Shown here piece by piece: positions 36,578-45,266 of a stretch of DNA of 64,000 bases. The stretch comes from Bradyrhizobium sp. AZCC 2262 (lineage in GTDB: Bacteria > Pseudomonadota > Alphaproteobacteria > Rhizobiales > Xanthobacteraceae): contig NZ_JAZHRT010000001.1 in NCBI RefSeq assembly GCF_036924535.1, positions 7,750,001 to 7,814,000 on the forward strand. The letters are read 5' to 3'. Position numbers and translations under genes: made by a program. How positions within the stretch are numbered: the first letter of the stretch is position 1; each line of letters opens with the position of its first letter. The notes under the pieces are model-generated. The model saw only the letters and a program-made list of their open reading frames with translations, searched no databases and had not been told where the DNA came from.

Positions 36578-36742
36578 CATCATGCCGGAAGCGCGCCGTC
36601 GCCCTTAAGACCGCGACCGCATCCGGTCATCCTCGCCGCCGCCGACGCAAACGGTATCCAGTGCGGCGAACCTCGCGAGAAATCTTTCCGGACGAGAAGT
36701 TTTCCAGGAGCCGGACGGTTCGCGCCGCAGACGCGCCGTCAG

Positions 36743-36756
36743 CCGTACTACTACGG
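36743..36756. promoter_or_regulatory. CCGTA-N4-TACGG site upstream of the small unknown gene
   Basis: CCGTACTACTACGG lies 64 bases before the start at 36821. Its inverted arms are perfect. It is close to the spacing seen before the FixJ-type regulator at 28056 (68 bases). Confidence 0.6.
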
Positions 36757-36820
36757 TTTAAGATTTTCACCTCCGGATAACGTTGACTGAGGATAGTTGC
36801 GGGACCAACGGAGTCCCCTC

Positions 36821-37066
36821 ATGTTCACGTTTGAAACGAGCGATCAGAAGGAAGTGCGGCGTTTCCGGATCGCCCAGTTCAATGGCAGGACCGCAACCGT
36901 GCGTTCGGCCGGATCGACGGTCACAGGCCACGTTCGATCGATCGTGGAAAACAAGTCGAGCGTTCCGGCGGCGTGGATCATCACGATCATCCCGGAAGAG
37001 CCCAGGCCTATGCTCGCGTTGCGGCCCGCATTGCGCGCCCGCTCCTTCATGGAAGATTTTCGCTGA
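36821..37066 (+). CDS. Small protein of unknown function
   Basis: 81 residues: beta-rich N-terminal half (VRRFRIAQFNG, TATVRSAGSTVTGHVRSI), an AWIITIIP hydrophobic strand, and a basic C-terminus (LRPALRARSF). GGAG seven bases before the ATG supports this start. Not recognised; the strand pattern could suggest a tiny barrel, but no PilZ motif is present. The CCGTACTACTACGG site 64 bases upstream groups it with the signalling genes. Confidence 0.6.
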   Translation: MFTFETSDQKEVRRFRIAQFNGRTATVRSAGSTVTGHVRSIVENKSSVPAAWIITIIPEEPRPMLALRPALRARSFMEDFR

Positions 37067-37169
37067 ACGGCAGAACGCGCGATCCCGCAGACCTGCCCGC
37101 TTCCGGCACATCGATAGCCTGAAGCTATCGCGCCCGGCGGCGCATCGCTCGCATCATTTTCGGGAAAAA

Positions 37170-37790
37170 TCAGGCCGGTTGCAGCAGCGCCTTGCGAACC
37201 AGATCCGCGGTGTTGCGGGCGCCGAGCTTCCGCATCGCCTCGGCGCGATGGCTCTCGAATGTCCTTGGGCTGATATTCATCCGCAAGGCGCCTTGCTTGT
37301 TGGAACAGCCTTCGCTGATCAGGCTCAGCACCTCGCGCTCACGCTTGGTCAACGGCTTCTGGCCGGTCTCCGGGGCGAACATCTGGGCAGACCTGCGGGC
37401 GCCATCCGCGGGGCGGCGTGCCAGGGCCTCGCTTGCCTGCCTGCAGGCGGCATCGGAGGCCAGCGCCGGATGATTGTCCGACATCTGCTTCACCAGGGCG
37501 CAGACACGCTCGGTTTGCTGAAGCGCATTCTCCACCACCTGTTGCAGGTAGAGCCGATTGCCGGGCGCTTGCGAAAACTGGTGGCTGTGCTGCTTGATCT
37601 CATTCATGTAGAGCAGCAACGCCGTCAGGGGCCCGTTCAACTGCCGGGCAATGGTAGCGCTCGCCTCTTCCGCGGCACGCGAGCGCGCGGCGGACAGTTG
37701 GACGATCTCAGGATTCTCCTCGAGAGGTGTGATGCTTTCCATCCACTTCGTGAAGTGCGAATCAACAGCGCGATGGTCTTGTCCTGACAT
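37170..37790 (-). CDS. LuxR-type regulator with degenerate histidine-kinase dimerisation domain
   Basis: 206 residues. The C-terminal helix-turn-helix (about 147-206) runs LTKREREVL...SPRTFESHRAEAM...ADLVRKAL, nearly the same as the FixJ-type regulator at 27415. No receiver is present. Instead residues 37-103 look like the DHp helices of FixL-type kinases. RQLNGPLTALLLYMNEI aligns with the FixL H-box pattern HELNQPL, but Arg49 replaces the phosphoacceptor His. It might dimerise with a kinase or hold the DNA-binding domain in a permanently dimeric state. A site with one mismatch to CCGTA-N4-TACGG lies 49 bases upstream. Fold assignment of the N-terminus is inferred. Confidence 0.75.
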   Translation of the reverse strand: MSGQDHRAVDSHFTKWMESITPLEENPEIVQLSAARSRAAEEASATIARQLNGPLTALLLYMNEIKQHSHQFSQAPGNRLYLQQVVENALQQTERVCALVKQMSDNHPALASDAACRQASEALARRPADGARRSAQMFAPETGQKPLTKREREVLSLISEGCSNKQGALRMNISPRTFESHRAEAMRKLGARNTADLVRKALLQPA

Positions 37791-37838
37791 ATAACTATTT
37801 TATCGGTCTCGACCTCCAAACATGGTTAATTTCTCAAC

Positions 37839-37852
37839 CAGTAAGAATACGG
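37839..37852. promoter_or_regulatory. Near-consensus CCGTA-N4-TACGG site upstream of the LuxR/DHp gene
   Basis: CAGTAAGAATACGG has one mismatch to the consensus and lies 49 bases before the start codon at 37790. It is weaker than the others but sits at promoter distance. Confidence 0.4.
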
Positions 37853-38460
37853 AGAAATCGATCAGCGTGGCTCGTTGGCGGACCAAAACTGGCCAAAACT
37901 CGCTCGAAATCGGCTGCTTTACATTAAAATGGACGGTCGAAGGGTAAATACTGTAGCCCGTTACCCTCGCATTTTTACGGTAGTCGCATTTACTTTGTTA
38001 ATAGAGTTCAACCGGGTCCTCTCCCGCTTGCCGAGCCATTCGGCGGGCGAGTCGATGCCTCCGTTCCGACGCAACATTTCCGCACGCCTCGGCATCGCCC
38101 GGAGCGAGAGATCGTCGGGCTAAGGGGATGAGCCAGGATCCGGCCGTCGTCGCGGCGACGGATCACGGGCGGCCCAGCTTTAGGAATTTTTCGAGAAACC
38201 GTCCCGAGACGACGAACCGGAACCACCAATAGGCCATCCGCCGCGCATTCATTGGTTCGATCCCTGCTGACTGGGGCGTCCACTGCGCTTCCGCAGATTA
38301 GCGCAAACGCCGTCAGGTGCGTATGATTTGCTTCACAACCGGCCGCGAAAACACGAGGGGCGACGCCGCCTTTTCGCCGATTCCGATTTACAGGCCCCGG
38401 TAGCCTCGCAATGATCAAGGCCCAATTATCCCCGCAACGAAACCAAAAAAGGAAATGGCG
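37853..38460. other. Gap with no confident gene, AT-richer than its surroundings
   Basis: The stretch from about 37900 to 38010 is visibly AT-richer than neighbouring DNA and probably carries promoters. No frame longer than about 80 codons here shows a recognisable protein. Confidence 0.35.
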
Positions 38461-38904
38461 ATGTCGCAGGCAAAGGGACCATGGATAGGAATGGCGGTGC
38501 TGGCCGGCGTCCTGGCGTTCAGTTCGGGCGTGGCGGCGCAAACCACGCCGCCACAAACCGCATCGCCACCGGCGGAGAACGCGGCGCCGACGGCCGACAA
38601 TGCCGTGATGCTGACCGTGTTCCTGAAGCACGACCAGTCGCGCCCCTTAAGCGAGCTCAACGCACAGCTCCAGCGCCAGGGATATTACAAGGCGTTCCCG
38701 CCTGAAGGCGTCGAGGTCGTGAGCTGGTATGTGATGATGGGAGTAGGCCAGGTGGTGACGCTGCGGCTGCCGGCCTCGCGGTTGCGCGAAGTCAACCGCA
38801 TCCTCGAGAACACCGCCTGGGGCAGCTACCGCACCGAGTTTTATCCGACCTATGATTACAAGGCGATCGGCATCGCCACGCATGACAAGGCGCAGGCGCA
38901 GTAG
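38461..38904 (+). CDS. Secreted or periplasmic protein of unknown function
   Basis: About 147 residues. The signal peptide has a short basic start, a hydrophobic core (WIGMAVLAGVLAFSSG) and cleavage likely after GVAAQ. A Pro/Thr/Ala-rich linker follows, then a compact domain with VMLTVFLKHDQSRPL, VEVVSWYVMMGVGQVVTL and a Tyr-rich end (FYPTYDYKAIG). The ATG at 38461 has a GGA seven bases upstream; the ATG at 38455 is too close to it. Family not recognised, but the alternation of strands suggests a small alpha/beta domain. Confidence 0.65.
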   Translation: MSQAKGPWIGMAVLAGVLAFSSGVAAQTTPPQTASPPAENAAPTADNAVMLTVFLKHDQSRPLSELNAQLQRQGYYKAFPPEGVEVVSWYVMMGVGQVVTLRLPASRLREVNRILENTAWGSYRTEFYPTYDYKAIGIATHDKAQAQ

Positions 38905-38952
38905 GGGAGCGCTGAACGGTTCCGACGGGAATGAGGGAATGCCCGCGAGGGA

Positions 38953-39159
38953 TCAGCCGAGCCTGGAGATCTGTTCCTCGGTCACGACGCGCTCGATGTT
39001 CTCGGTTTTGCTCTTGATACGATAGCGCGGGCGGCCGTCGGCCTCGATCGGCAGGCAGGTAACGATGGTGTAGATGCTGCGCTCTTTCGCCGTGGCGCGG
39101 CCCTGCGGGCCCTGCTGCTGGTGATGAACGTCGTCATTGATCGCGAAATTGTGGGCCAT
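38953..39159 (-). CDS. Small conserved-type hypothetical protein
   Basis: 68 residues starting MAHNFAINDDVHH, followed by a Gln/Arg-rich linker and a C-terminal half with SIYTIVTCLPIEADGRPRYRIKS and IERVVTEEQI. The YRIKS...RVVTE pattern resembles short alphaproteobacterial hypothetical proteins. The frame extends upstream to 39258, but that part looks non-coding. No neighbour suggests a role. It is followed by nagZ on the same strand after about 100 bases in map order (nagZ lies upstream in transcription). Confidence 0.55.
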   Translation of the reverse strand: MAHNFAINDDVHHQQQGPQGRATAKERSIYTIVTCLPIEADGRPRYRIKSKTENIERVVTEEQISRLG

Positions 39160-39261
39160 CGCCGGTCTTTCCCTTGGAAAAAAGGCTTGTAGACTCAACG
39201 GCCTTGCAAGGCAACTAATCGTTAGGCGGATTTGACCCGGGACGATCACGGGTTCCACCCG

Positions 39262-40266
39262 TCAGGCCGTCAAAAGCGCCTTTCGCTTGGCCACCCGCGC
39301 GACCGATTTCTCTATTGCCGGACCGGACAAGGTCTTGTCGCGCAGGCTCTGTTCGACGCATTCGGCGATCGCGGCCATTTCCTGCTCCTGATCGAACAGG
39401 TTGTTGCCGATGCAGAGCATGTCCATGCCGGCTTTCAGCGATTGCAGGCTGGCCTCCATGGTGCCGAGCGCCTTCTGCAATCCCTGCATCTGCATGTCGT
39501 CGGTGATCAGCAGCGTGTCCGGAAGGCGCTTGCGCAAACGGCCAATGCCCGCCGCGGACAACGTCATCGGACGATCCTTGTCCCATTGGCTGACGATGGC
39601 ATGGCTGACCAGCACCGCATCGCCGAATATTTTTGGCGCGAGCGAATAGAACAGCTCTTCCTGTTCATCCCGAAGTGCATCGGAGATATCCATGAATTCC
39701 TGATGCGAATCCACCACCGCGCCGCCGATGCCCGGAAAATGTTTCAGGCAAAGCCCGATGCGCTGCGCCCGCGCCACCTCGCTTGCCAGCAGCGCATTGG
39801 CTTCCACCTCGGCGATATCGGCGGAAAAGGAACGCTTGATCCTGCCGATATTGGGATTTTCCGGGTTGTAATCGACGTCGACCACTGGCGCGAAATCATA
39901 GTGGATGCCGAGCTGCCGCATTTCGGCAAAGCTCGCGGTGAGGGTCGCGCGCTTGCGATCCGGCGCGAGATGGTTGAATTCCTTTGCGCTCGGTAGCGGT
40001 GCAAAGCCGCGGCTTTCCTTCAGCCGCCGCACCAGACCGCCCTCCTGGTCGATGAACACCATCGGGCCTGACGGCAGCGCGGCAATCTCCGCACACAGGC
40101 ACCGCACCTGTTCCGGCGATTCGATGTTGTTGTCGTATCGCTGCGTCCGGCAGGAATAGTCGAACAGGATCGCACCGCCGAGGCCGTAGCGGGCGGCGAA
40201 TTGCTTCAGCCACACCGGGACGGTCTTGCCGAAGAAGCCGAGGATGAAGAGTTCGCCGATGCGCAT
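39262..40266 (-). CDS. nagZ: Glycoside hydrolase family 3, NagZ-like beta-N-acetylhexosaminidase
   Basis: 334 residues, the single-domain size of NagZ. FIDQEGG near residue 72, KHFPGIGG (about 175-182) and the DSH that carries the acid/base histidine are present. The nucleophile is predicted as Asp in ITDDMQMQG. NagZ releases N-acetylglucosamine from 1,6-anhydromuropeptides in the cytoplasm during wall recycling. The usual KHFPGHG has Ile in place of the second His, so activity or specificity may differ. No signal peptide is seen. Other family 3 sugars cannot be excluded. Confidence 0.75.
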   Translation of the reverse strand: MRIGELFILGFFGKTVPVWLKQFAARYGLGGAILFDYSCRTQRYDNNIESPEQVRCLCAEIAALPSGPMVFIDQEGGLVRRLKESRGFAPLPSAKEFNHLAPDRKRATLTASFAEMRQLGIHYDFAPVVDVDYNPENPNIGRIKRSFSADIAEVEANALLASEVARAQRIGLCLKHFPGIGGAVVDSHQEFMDISDALRDEQEELFYSLAPKIFGDAVLVSHAIVSQWDKDRPMTLSAAGIGRLRKRLPDTLLITDDMQMQGLQKALGTMEASLQSLKAGMDMLCIGNNLFDQEQEMAAIAECVEQSLRDKTLSGPAIEKSVARVAKRKALLTA

Positions 40267-40463
40267 ATGATCGCCTTAAGGGCATGGCGCTTTGAACCCA
40301 GTCAGGCCGGGTTCAGCCAATCCTCGCGCCACGCACGAGGAAGATACCTGACTCGTCGCGTCAGACCAATTGAGTGACTTTGATCACATCGCATCGCAGC
40401 CGGCGCCTCTAGGGGTGGATCATCGCAGAGCGATTCCCGCTCTGCCCAACCGAGGAGACGTCC

Positions 40464-40739
40464 ATGACGAAGTTCAAGATGATCACTACCGCCGCGATCG
40501 CTGCGCTGGCGTTGAGCACCGCCTCTCTGGCCATCCCGAGTCAGGCTTTCGCTGGAGGTCACGGCGGGCACGGCGGAGGTCACGGCCATCACGGGTTTGG
40601 TCATGGTCATTTTGGCCACGGTCATTTCGGCCATGGCCTTTTTGGTCACGGCTACCGCCATCGCCATTTCTTCGCTTATAACAGCTGCTGGAAATGGAGC
40701 CCCTACGGCCCGGTCAATGTCTGCTACGGCGATTATTGA
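40464..40739 (+). CDS. Small secreted Gly/His-rich protein
   Basis: 91 residues. A clear signal peptide (MTKFKMITTAAIAALALS..., cleavage likely after QAFA) is followed by repeats of GHG, GHF and GFGH from about residue 31 to 66, and a Trp/Tyr/Cys-containing tail (CWKWSPYGPVNVCYGDY). The ribosome-binding site CGAGGAG lies eight bases upstream. Histidine repeats suggest binding of a transition metal such as nickel, zinc or copper in the periplasm, by analogy with other such peptides. Two cysteines near the end could form a disulfide. The role is not established. Confidence 0.7.
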   Translation: MTKFKMITTAAIAALALSTASLAIPSQAFAGGHGGHGGGHGHHGFGHGHFGHGHFGHGLFGHGYRHRHFFAYNSCWKWSPYGPVNVCYGDY

Positions 40740-41255
40740 TGTGAGACGAAGAAAAGAAGCTCGTCCGGGCCGAGGGGCTCGGGCGAGTTTCCCGATTCCA
40801 TGACGACAAGCACGATCGTCCGCCCGGGCACGGTGCCCGTTTAGCGCCAACTGTCCAATCCTGACCTGATCAGCATCGGCTGGCTCTCGAAGCCGCAGGT
40901 CCGATTGCGAGCTTGAGCCGCAATGCCTGCTCCGTTGTGCCCACATCCTTGAACGCACGCATCCTTGAACACATTCGCCATGGCTTCGCGTCCGATGCGC
41001 GTCGGACGGAACTGGCAGGGAAAGCCGGGTTCTGGCTGCGGCAGGCTGTATGTGTGATGCCCCGCACATTTGTCCGCGCCCAGGTGGGTTAGGCTTCAAT
41101 TCGCGAGAGGTGCTGTGGGGGTACTTGGCCCGCGTCAGTCGCCTTTCTCTCACCAAGCACAAAGCCGAAAGCGTACAACAATGTGGCGCATCTCAAATTT
41201 CCGATCGATCGACCCGATCTCAAGCCGATCATTGCGGCCAGGATTTCGTTGCGCA
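40740..41255. other. Gap with no confident gene
   Basis: Apart from a short direct repeat CATCCTTGAAC (near 40948 and 40967), nothing stands out. Frames here are shadows or upstream extensions of the Sel1 gene. Confidence 0.35.
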
Positions 41256-41999
41256 ATGTCGGCGGCCATGAGCCGAGCAGTTGTCGTCATGGCCTGCTGC
41301 TCCACGCTGCTGATCACTCCCCATACGGCTCTTGCCGACGCCGCATCCGATCAGAAAATGGCCAGTCACTACGAGCAGGCGGCGCAAGCGGGCGACGACG
41401 AAGCCCAGTTCTATCTCGGGGCACTTCATTCTGCAGGCGTCGGCCGTACGCGTAGCGACGCGGAGGCATTTCGCTGGTTCGCGCGCGCGGCGGATCAGGG
41501 GCACGCCCATTCCATGTTGATCGTTGCCGGCCTCTACGCGAGCGGGCGCGGCGTAATAAAGGACAATGTGAAGGCCTATAGCTGGGCCTACATCGTCGCT
41601 TCCGCGAGCAAACTCGACGAGGACCGCAACGGTGCACGGCAACTGATGTCGCTGCTCATGAAGAAGATGACGAGCGATGAGATCGGCCGCGCCGTGGTGG
41701 CCGCGAGAACCTGGCGCGCCGTCCGGACTGCTGGCGCGGCCAAGACTTCGAATATCGAAAGGACCGTAGAGCAGGACCAGGCCGCGCCGCCGGCGCCCCC
41801 GCCTGCACCCGCGGTCGTGCAGCCGGCACCCGTGGCACCGTCGTCGTCTACGGTCTCGCAGGCGCCATCCAACGTCACGGTATTGCCGGCGTCTCCCAAG
41901 GCCGCGGCAGCACCTTCAGTGAAGAATGCAAAGCGAGATGATGCCCGTGATCTGCTCGACCAGGTTCCGTCGGGCCTGCGCAAGCGATTTGGCTTCTGA
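41256..41999 (+). CDS. Sel1-repeat protein, first gene of an exporter operon
   Basis: About 247 residues with a signal peptide (SRAVVVMACCSTLLITPHTALA). Two to three Sel1-like repeats follow: DDEAQFYLGALHSAGVG...DAEAFRWFARAADQGHAHSML and the next IVAGLYASGRGV...AYSWAYI, which form helical hairpins for protein contacts. The C-terminus is a long Pro/Ala linker ending in LRKRFGF. The start is uncertain: ATG at 41256 or 41268 gives a good signal peptide, ATG at 41181 would not. It ends 16 bases before the adaptor gene and is likely co-transcribed. Confidence 0.7.
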   Translation: MSAAMSRAVVVMACCSTLLITPHTALADAASDQKMASHYEQAAQAGDDEAQFYLGALHSAGVGRTRSDAEAFRWFARAADQGHAHSMLIVAGLYASGRGVIKDNVKAYSWAYIVASASKLDEDRNGARQLMSLLMKKMTSDEIGRAVVAARTWRAVRTAGAAKTSNIERTVEQDQAAPPAPPPAPAVVQPAPVAPSSSTVSQAPSNVTVLPASPKAAAAPSVKNAKRDDARDLLDQVPSGLRKRFGF

Positions 42000-42015
42000 T
42001 TTAAGGGGACGTACC

Positions 42016-43221
42016 ATGAAATTGCAGCATCTCGTCGCAACCGGAATTCTGGCCATCGCCACCGCTGGGGCCGGCTATTACGCCTATTCCCATTTGCTTC
42101 ATCCACCGTTGGTGACCACCAGCTATGCGAGCCTCGCGGCGGTTTCCGAAGCCGTTTACGGAACGGGCACCGTCGAGCCCGAGCGCTGGGCCAAAGTGGT
42201 GCCGCTGCAGCGCCGCCGGCTGGTCGAGCTCTGCCGATGCGAGGGACAGGTAGTCAAGTCCGGCCAGATCCTCGGCCGCCAGGACGACGCCGAGGAGCGC
42301 AGCGCGCTGGAGCAGATGGAAATCAATCGCGGCCAGCTCGAACGTGATCTGGCCCGCGCCGAGAAGGATCGCGACAAGAACGACGCCACGCGAACCGAGT
42401 ACGAGCAGCGCTGGACCAAGCTCGAGGAAGCAAAATCGAGGATCGCTGCGCAGAAGGTGCGGCTCGACTCGCTGCTGCTGAGAGCTCCGCTCGACGGCAT
42501 GGTATTGCGGCGCGACAGCGAGGTCGGCGAGATCGCCGGTCCCACCGATGTCCTGTTCTGGGTCGGACCGCCTGCGCCGATGCAGGTCGTTGCCGAAATC
42601 AATGAGGAAGAAATCAACCGCATCGCTTCCGGCCAGAAGGCTTTTCTGCGAAGCGAGGCTTTCCCCGGAAGGGCGCTGCGCGCCACGGTCTCCCAGATCA
42701 CGCCCAAGGGCGACCCGACCCGAAAAACCTTTCGCGTCTATTTGCGGCTGCCACAGGATACGCCGCTGCGGATTGGCATGTCGGTCGAGACCAACATCAT
42801 TTTCCGCGAGAAGCCGGCGGCCATCGTCGTGCCGGCAGAGGCCGTCGCCGGCGATTCGGTTCAGATGGTCGATGACGGCCGGATCAGACGCGTGCCCGTA
42901 ACAGTCGGCATCCGCGGCAGCCGCAACACCGAGATCATCGGCGACATACCCAAGGGCACCACCGTGCTTTCGCCCGCCCGCAGGGACCTCGCTGACGGCG
43001 CCAGGATTCGCATCGACAACAGCCTGACCAGAGCCGCGGAGCCGCCGGCCGCGAGTGAACCGGCCGATCAGCCCGCCACAACACCCGAAGCGACCGTGGT
43101 AGCCTCGGTCACCACAGCGCCTTCGGATCCCGATGACGCGGTGATTTCGGCGGCCATGACCGCCCACATCGATTCCGTCGTCAGTGACGCCCGTCGCAAC
43201 TTCATCAGCAACAACCGGTAG
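42016..43221 (+). CDS. HlyD/MacA-family periplasmic adaptor
   Basis: 401 residues starting at ATG with AAGGGGAC upstream. One N-terminal hydrophobic segment anchors it. The first half-lipoyl motif (VVPLQRRRLVELCRCEGQVVKSGQILGR) is followed by an alpha-helical hairpin and second half-lipoyl (LLRAPLDGMVLRRDSEVGEI), then barrel domains. The C-terminal 80 residues are an Ala/Pro/Thr-rich tail of low complexity. It would bridge the permease-ATPase pair at 43227-45181 to an outer-membrane channel, as in MacAB/DevBCA exporters. Two cysteines (LCRCEG) in the lipoyl region are unusual. Confidence 0.82.
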   Translation: MKLQHLVATGILAIATAGAGYYAYSHLLHPPLVTTSYASLAAVSEAVYGTGTVEPERWAKVVPLQRRRLVELCRCEGQVVKSGQILGRQDDAEERSALEQMEINRGQLERDLARAEKDRDKNDATRTEYEQRWTKLEEAKSRIAAQKVRLDSLLLRAPLDGMVLRRDSEVGEIAGPTDVLFWVGPPAPMQVVAEINEEEINRIASGQKAFLRSEAFPGRALRATVSQITPKGDPTRKTFRVYLRLPQDTPLRIGMSVETNIIFREKPAAIVVPAEAVAGDSVQMVDDGRIRRVPVTVGIRGSRNTEIIGDIPKGTTVLSPARRDLADGARIRIDNSLTRAAEPPAASEPADQPATTPEATVVASVTTAPSDPDDAVISAAMTAHIDSVVSDARRNFISNNR

Positions 43222-43226
43222 CCGCC

Positions 43227-44465
43227 GTGAAGCTTCTGTTCAGCATCGCATGGACCCACGTCAGCTCCCGGGTGCGGCAGACCCTCGTGGGCATGGCTGG
43301 CGTGTCCATGGGCGTCGGCTTCACCATCATGATGGCGGGCCTGATGCAGGGTTCGCAGATCGACTTCCTGCGGCAGCTCGTCGACACCATGCCGCATATC
43401 ACGGTCGAGGATGAGCGGCGCTCGGTGCCGACGCAACCCGCAGAGCAGGAATATGCGGCGGTCCAGATGCCCGACATCGCCAATGTCGGCAGACGTCCCG
43501 GCATCAAATATCCGGAATCGGTGATGAGCTCGCTGCGCTCCTGGATACCTGGCGACGTGGCGCCCTCGGTGAAGACCACCGCGATCATCAATCATGGCGG
43601 CGCGCGTATCGGCATCACCTTGAGCGGCATCGACCCGCGCCGCGAGATTCATGTCTCGAAACTCGCCGCGCAGATGCGTGAGGGAAAGCTCGACGATCTT
43701 TCGCGTGCGCCGAACGGCATCATCATGGGCGAGGCGCTGGCTGAAAAACTCGGCGTGAAAACCGGCAACACCGTCCTCCTGATCGGCGGCCAGGGCGTCC
43801 AGCTGAATTCGACGGTGGCCGGGCTGTATCGCTCCGGCCTGAAGCGCGTCGATGAGAGCCAGATCTATTCGCTGATGGGGCCGGCGCAGGTCATGATGGG
43901 GCAAAGCGGGGTCGTCAACCAGTTGCGACTGCGGCTCAGCGATCCGATGTCGGCGCAAAAGGTCGCAGCCCAGGTCGAGGCGCAGACCGGCTACAAGTCG
44001 GTGTCCTGGCAGGAAGCCAACGCCGACCTGCTGTCGACCTTCAGCGTGCGCGATTTCATCGTGCTCACCGTGATGGGCGCGATGTTGCTGACGTCGTCCT
44101 TTGCCACCTACAACATCATCTCGACGATCACACACGAGAAGCGGCAGGACATCGCGATCATGAAGTCGCTCGGCATGCGCGAGTATGCGGTGCGACGGAT
44201 CTTCATCATCGAATCCATCATCATCGGCGTGGTCGGCATCCTGTTCGGGTGGATCCTCGGTTACCTGCTCTGCTACGGCTGGTCGAAGATCACGATCTTC
44301 AATCCGCTGACGGGCACGACCGTTCCGCTGCAGATCTATTACTCGCTGATGCACTATATCGTCGCCGGCGGCATATCCCTGCTGTGCTGCGCAGGTGCGG
44401 CTTACTTCCCGGCGCGCAAGGCGACGCGCGTCCATCCGGTTGAAATCATCAGGGGGGCATCATGA
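43227..44465 (+). CDS. ABC exporter permease, MacB/FtsX/LolE type
   Basis: 412 residues with a GTG start five bases after the adaptor. TM1 lies near residues 15-35, a large periplasmic MacB-type domain spans about 60-270, and three C-terminal transmembrane segments follow. The block EKRQDIAIMKSLGMREYAVRRIFIIESIIIG is the FtsX-family coupling helix and TM entry. It ends with an ARKATRVHPVEIIR motif common in this family. The stop overlaps the ATPase start (ATGA). Works by mechanotransmission rather than transport through itself; substrate unknown. Confidence 0.85.
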   Translation: MKLLFSIAWTHVSSRVRQTLVGMAGVSMGVGFTIMMAGLMQGSQIDFLRQLVDTMPHITVEDERRSVPTQPAEQEYAAVQMPDIANVGRRPGIKYPESVMSSLRSWIPGDVAPSVKTTAIINHGGARIGITLSGIDPRREIHVSKLAAQMREGKLDDLSRAPNGIIMGEALAEKLGVKTGNTVLLIGGQGVQLNSTVAGLYRSGLKRVDESQIYSLMGPAQVMMGQSGVVNQLRLRLSDPMSAQKVAAQVEAQTGYKSVSWQEANADLLSTFSVRDFIVLTVMGAMLLTSSFATYNIISTITHEKRQDIAIMKSLGMREYAVRRIFIIESIIIGVVGILFGWILGYLLCYGWSKITIFNPLTGTTVPLQIYYSLMHYIVAGGISLLCCAGAAYFPARKATRVHPVEIIRGAS

Positions 44466-45181
44466 CCGAGGTCGCATTGCAGGCGGTGGAGCTGGTTCGC
44501 CGCATCGAGGGCGCCGTGTCGCACACCCTCGTCAACGGGATTGATCTTGCGGTGAACAAGGGCGAGTTCGTCGCCATTACCGGGCCGTCGGGATCGGGCA
44601 AATCGTCGCTGCTCTATTTGCTTGGCCTGCTCGATGCGCCCAGCGAAGGCGAGGTCATCATCTGCGGTCAGCCGACCTCGAAACTGTCGGAATCGGACCG
44701 GGCCGATGTCCGTCTGACCAAATGCGGCTTCGTGTTCCAGTTTCACTTCCTGCTGCCGGAATTCACCTCGCTCGACAATGTGCTGCTGCCGATGCGTGCC
44801 GCGGGCAAGATGACTGAAGGCGAGATGCGGGAGCGCGGCCTTGCTCTGCTCGACTCACTTGGGCTTAGCGAGCACGCCAACAAGCGTCCCAACCAGCTCT
44901 CCGGCGGCCAGCGCCAGCGCGTTGCCATTGCCCGTGCGCTTGCCAACCGTCCCGAGATCATCGTGGCCGATGAGCCGACCGGCGCCCTCGATACGGCATC
45001 GACCGAACAGGTGTTTTCGATCCTCCGCGACATCGCGGACCAGGGCCAGACCGTGGTCGTGGTGACCCACGATCCAGCACTGGCCGCCCGCGCCGACCGC
45101 CGCATCCACATCGTCGACGGCAAGATCGCCGAGATCACCGGACGGAGTGGCGGCGAGCTGGTTTGTGAGGCGGCAAGTTAG
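44462..45181 (+). CDS. ABC exporter ATP-binding protein, LolD/MacB type
   Basis: 239 residues. Walker A is GPSGSGKSS, the Q-loop is VFQFHFLLPEFT, the signature is LSGGQRQR, Walker B is IIVADEPTGALD, and the switch His lies in VVTHDPALA. The spacing is standard for LolD/FtsE/MacB ATPases. Translation is coupled to the permease by a four-base overlap. Together with the adaptor at 42016 it forms a tripartite exporter of the MacAB or DevBCA kind. Confidence 0.88.
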   Translation: MTEVALQAVELVRRIEGAVSHTLVNGIDLAVNKGEFVAITGPSGSGKSSLLYLLGLLDAPSEGEVIICGQPTSKLSESDRADVRLTKCGFVFQFHFLLPEFTSLDNVLLPMRAAGKMTEGEMRERGLALLDSLGLSEHANKRPNQLSGGQRQRVAIARALANRPEIIVADEPTGALDTASTEQVFSILRDIADQGQTVVVVTHDPALAARADRRIHIVDGKIAEITGRSGGELVCEAAS

Positions 45182-45266
45182 TCCTTGCAGCCCCTCGACC
45201 ACCGGTTCGGCACGAGGTTGTCACCCATGTCTGGAATCGAAGCGCCAGCGTGCTCGGCGACTGGCG

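Noticed and set aside
38240..38275. GGTTCGATCCC, resembling a tRNA T-arm
   Set aside because: No acceptor, D or anticodon arms could be folded around it.
40379..40394. TTGATCACATCGCA, a possible FixK/FNR box upstream of the Gly/His-rich gene
   Set aside because: Only one half-site matches TTGAT-N4-ATCAA; the second arm is TCGCA.
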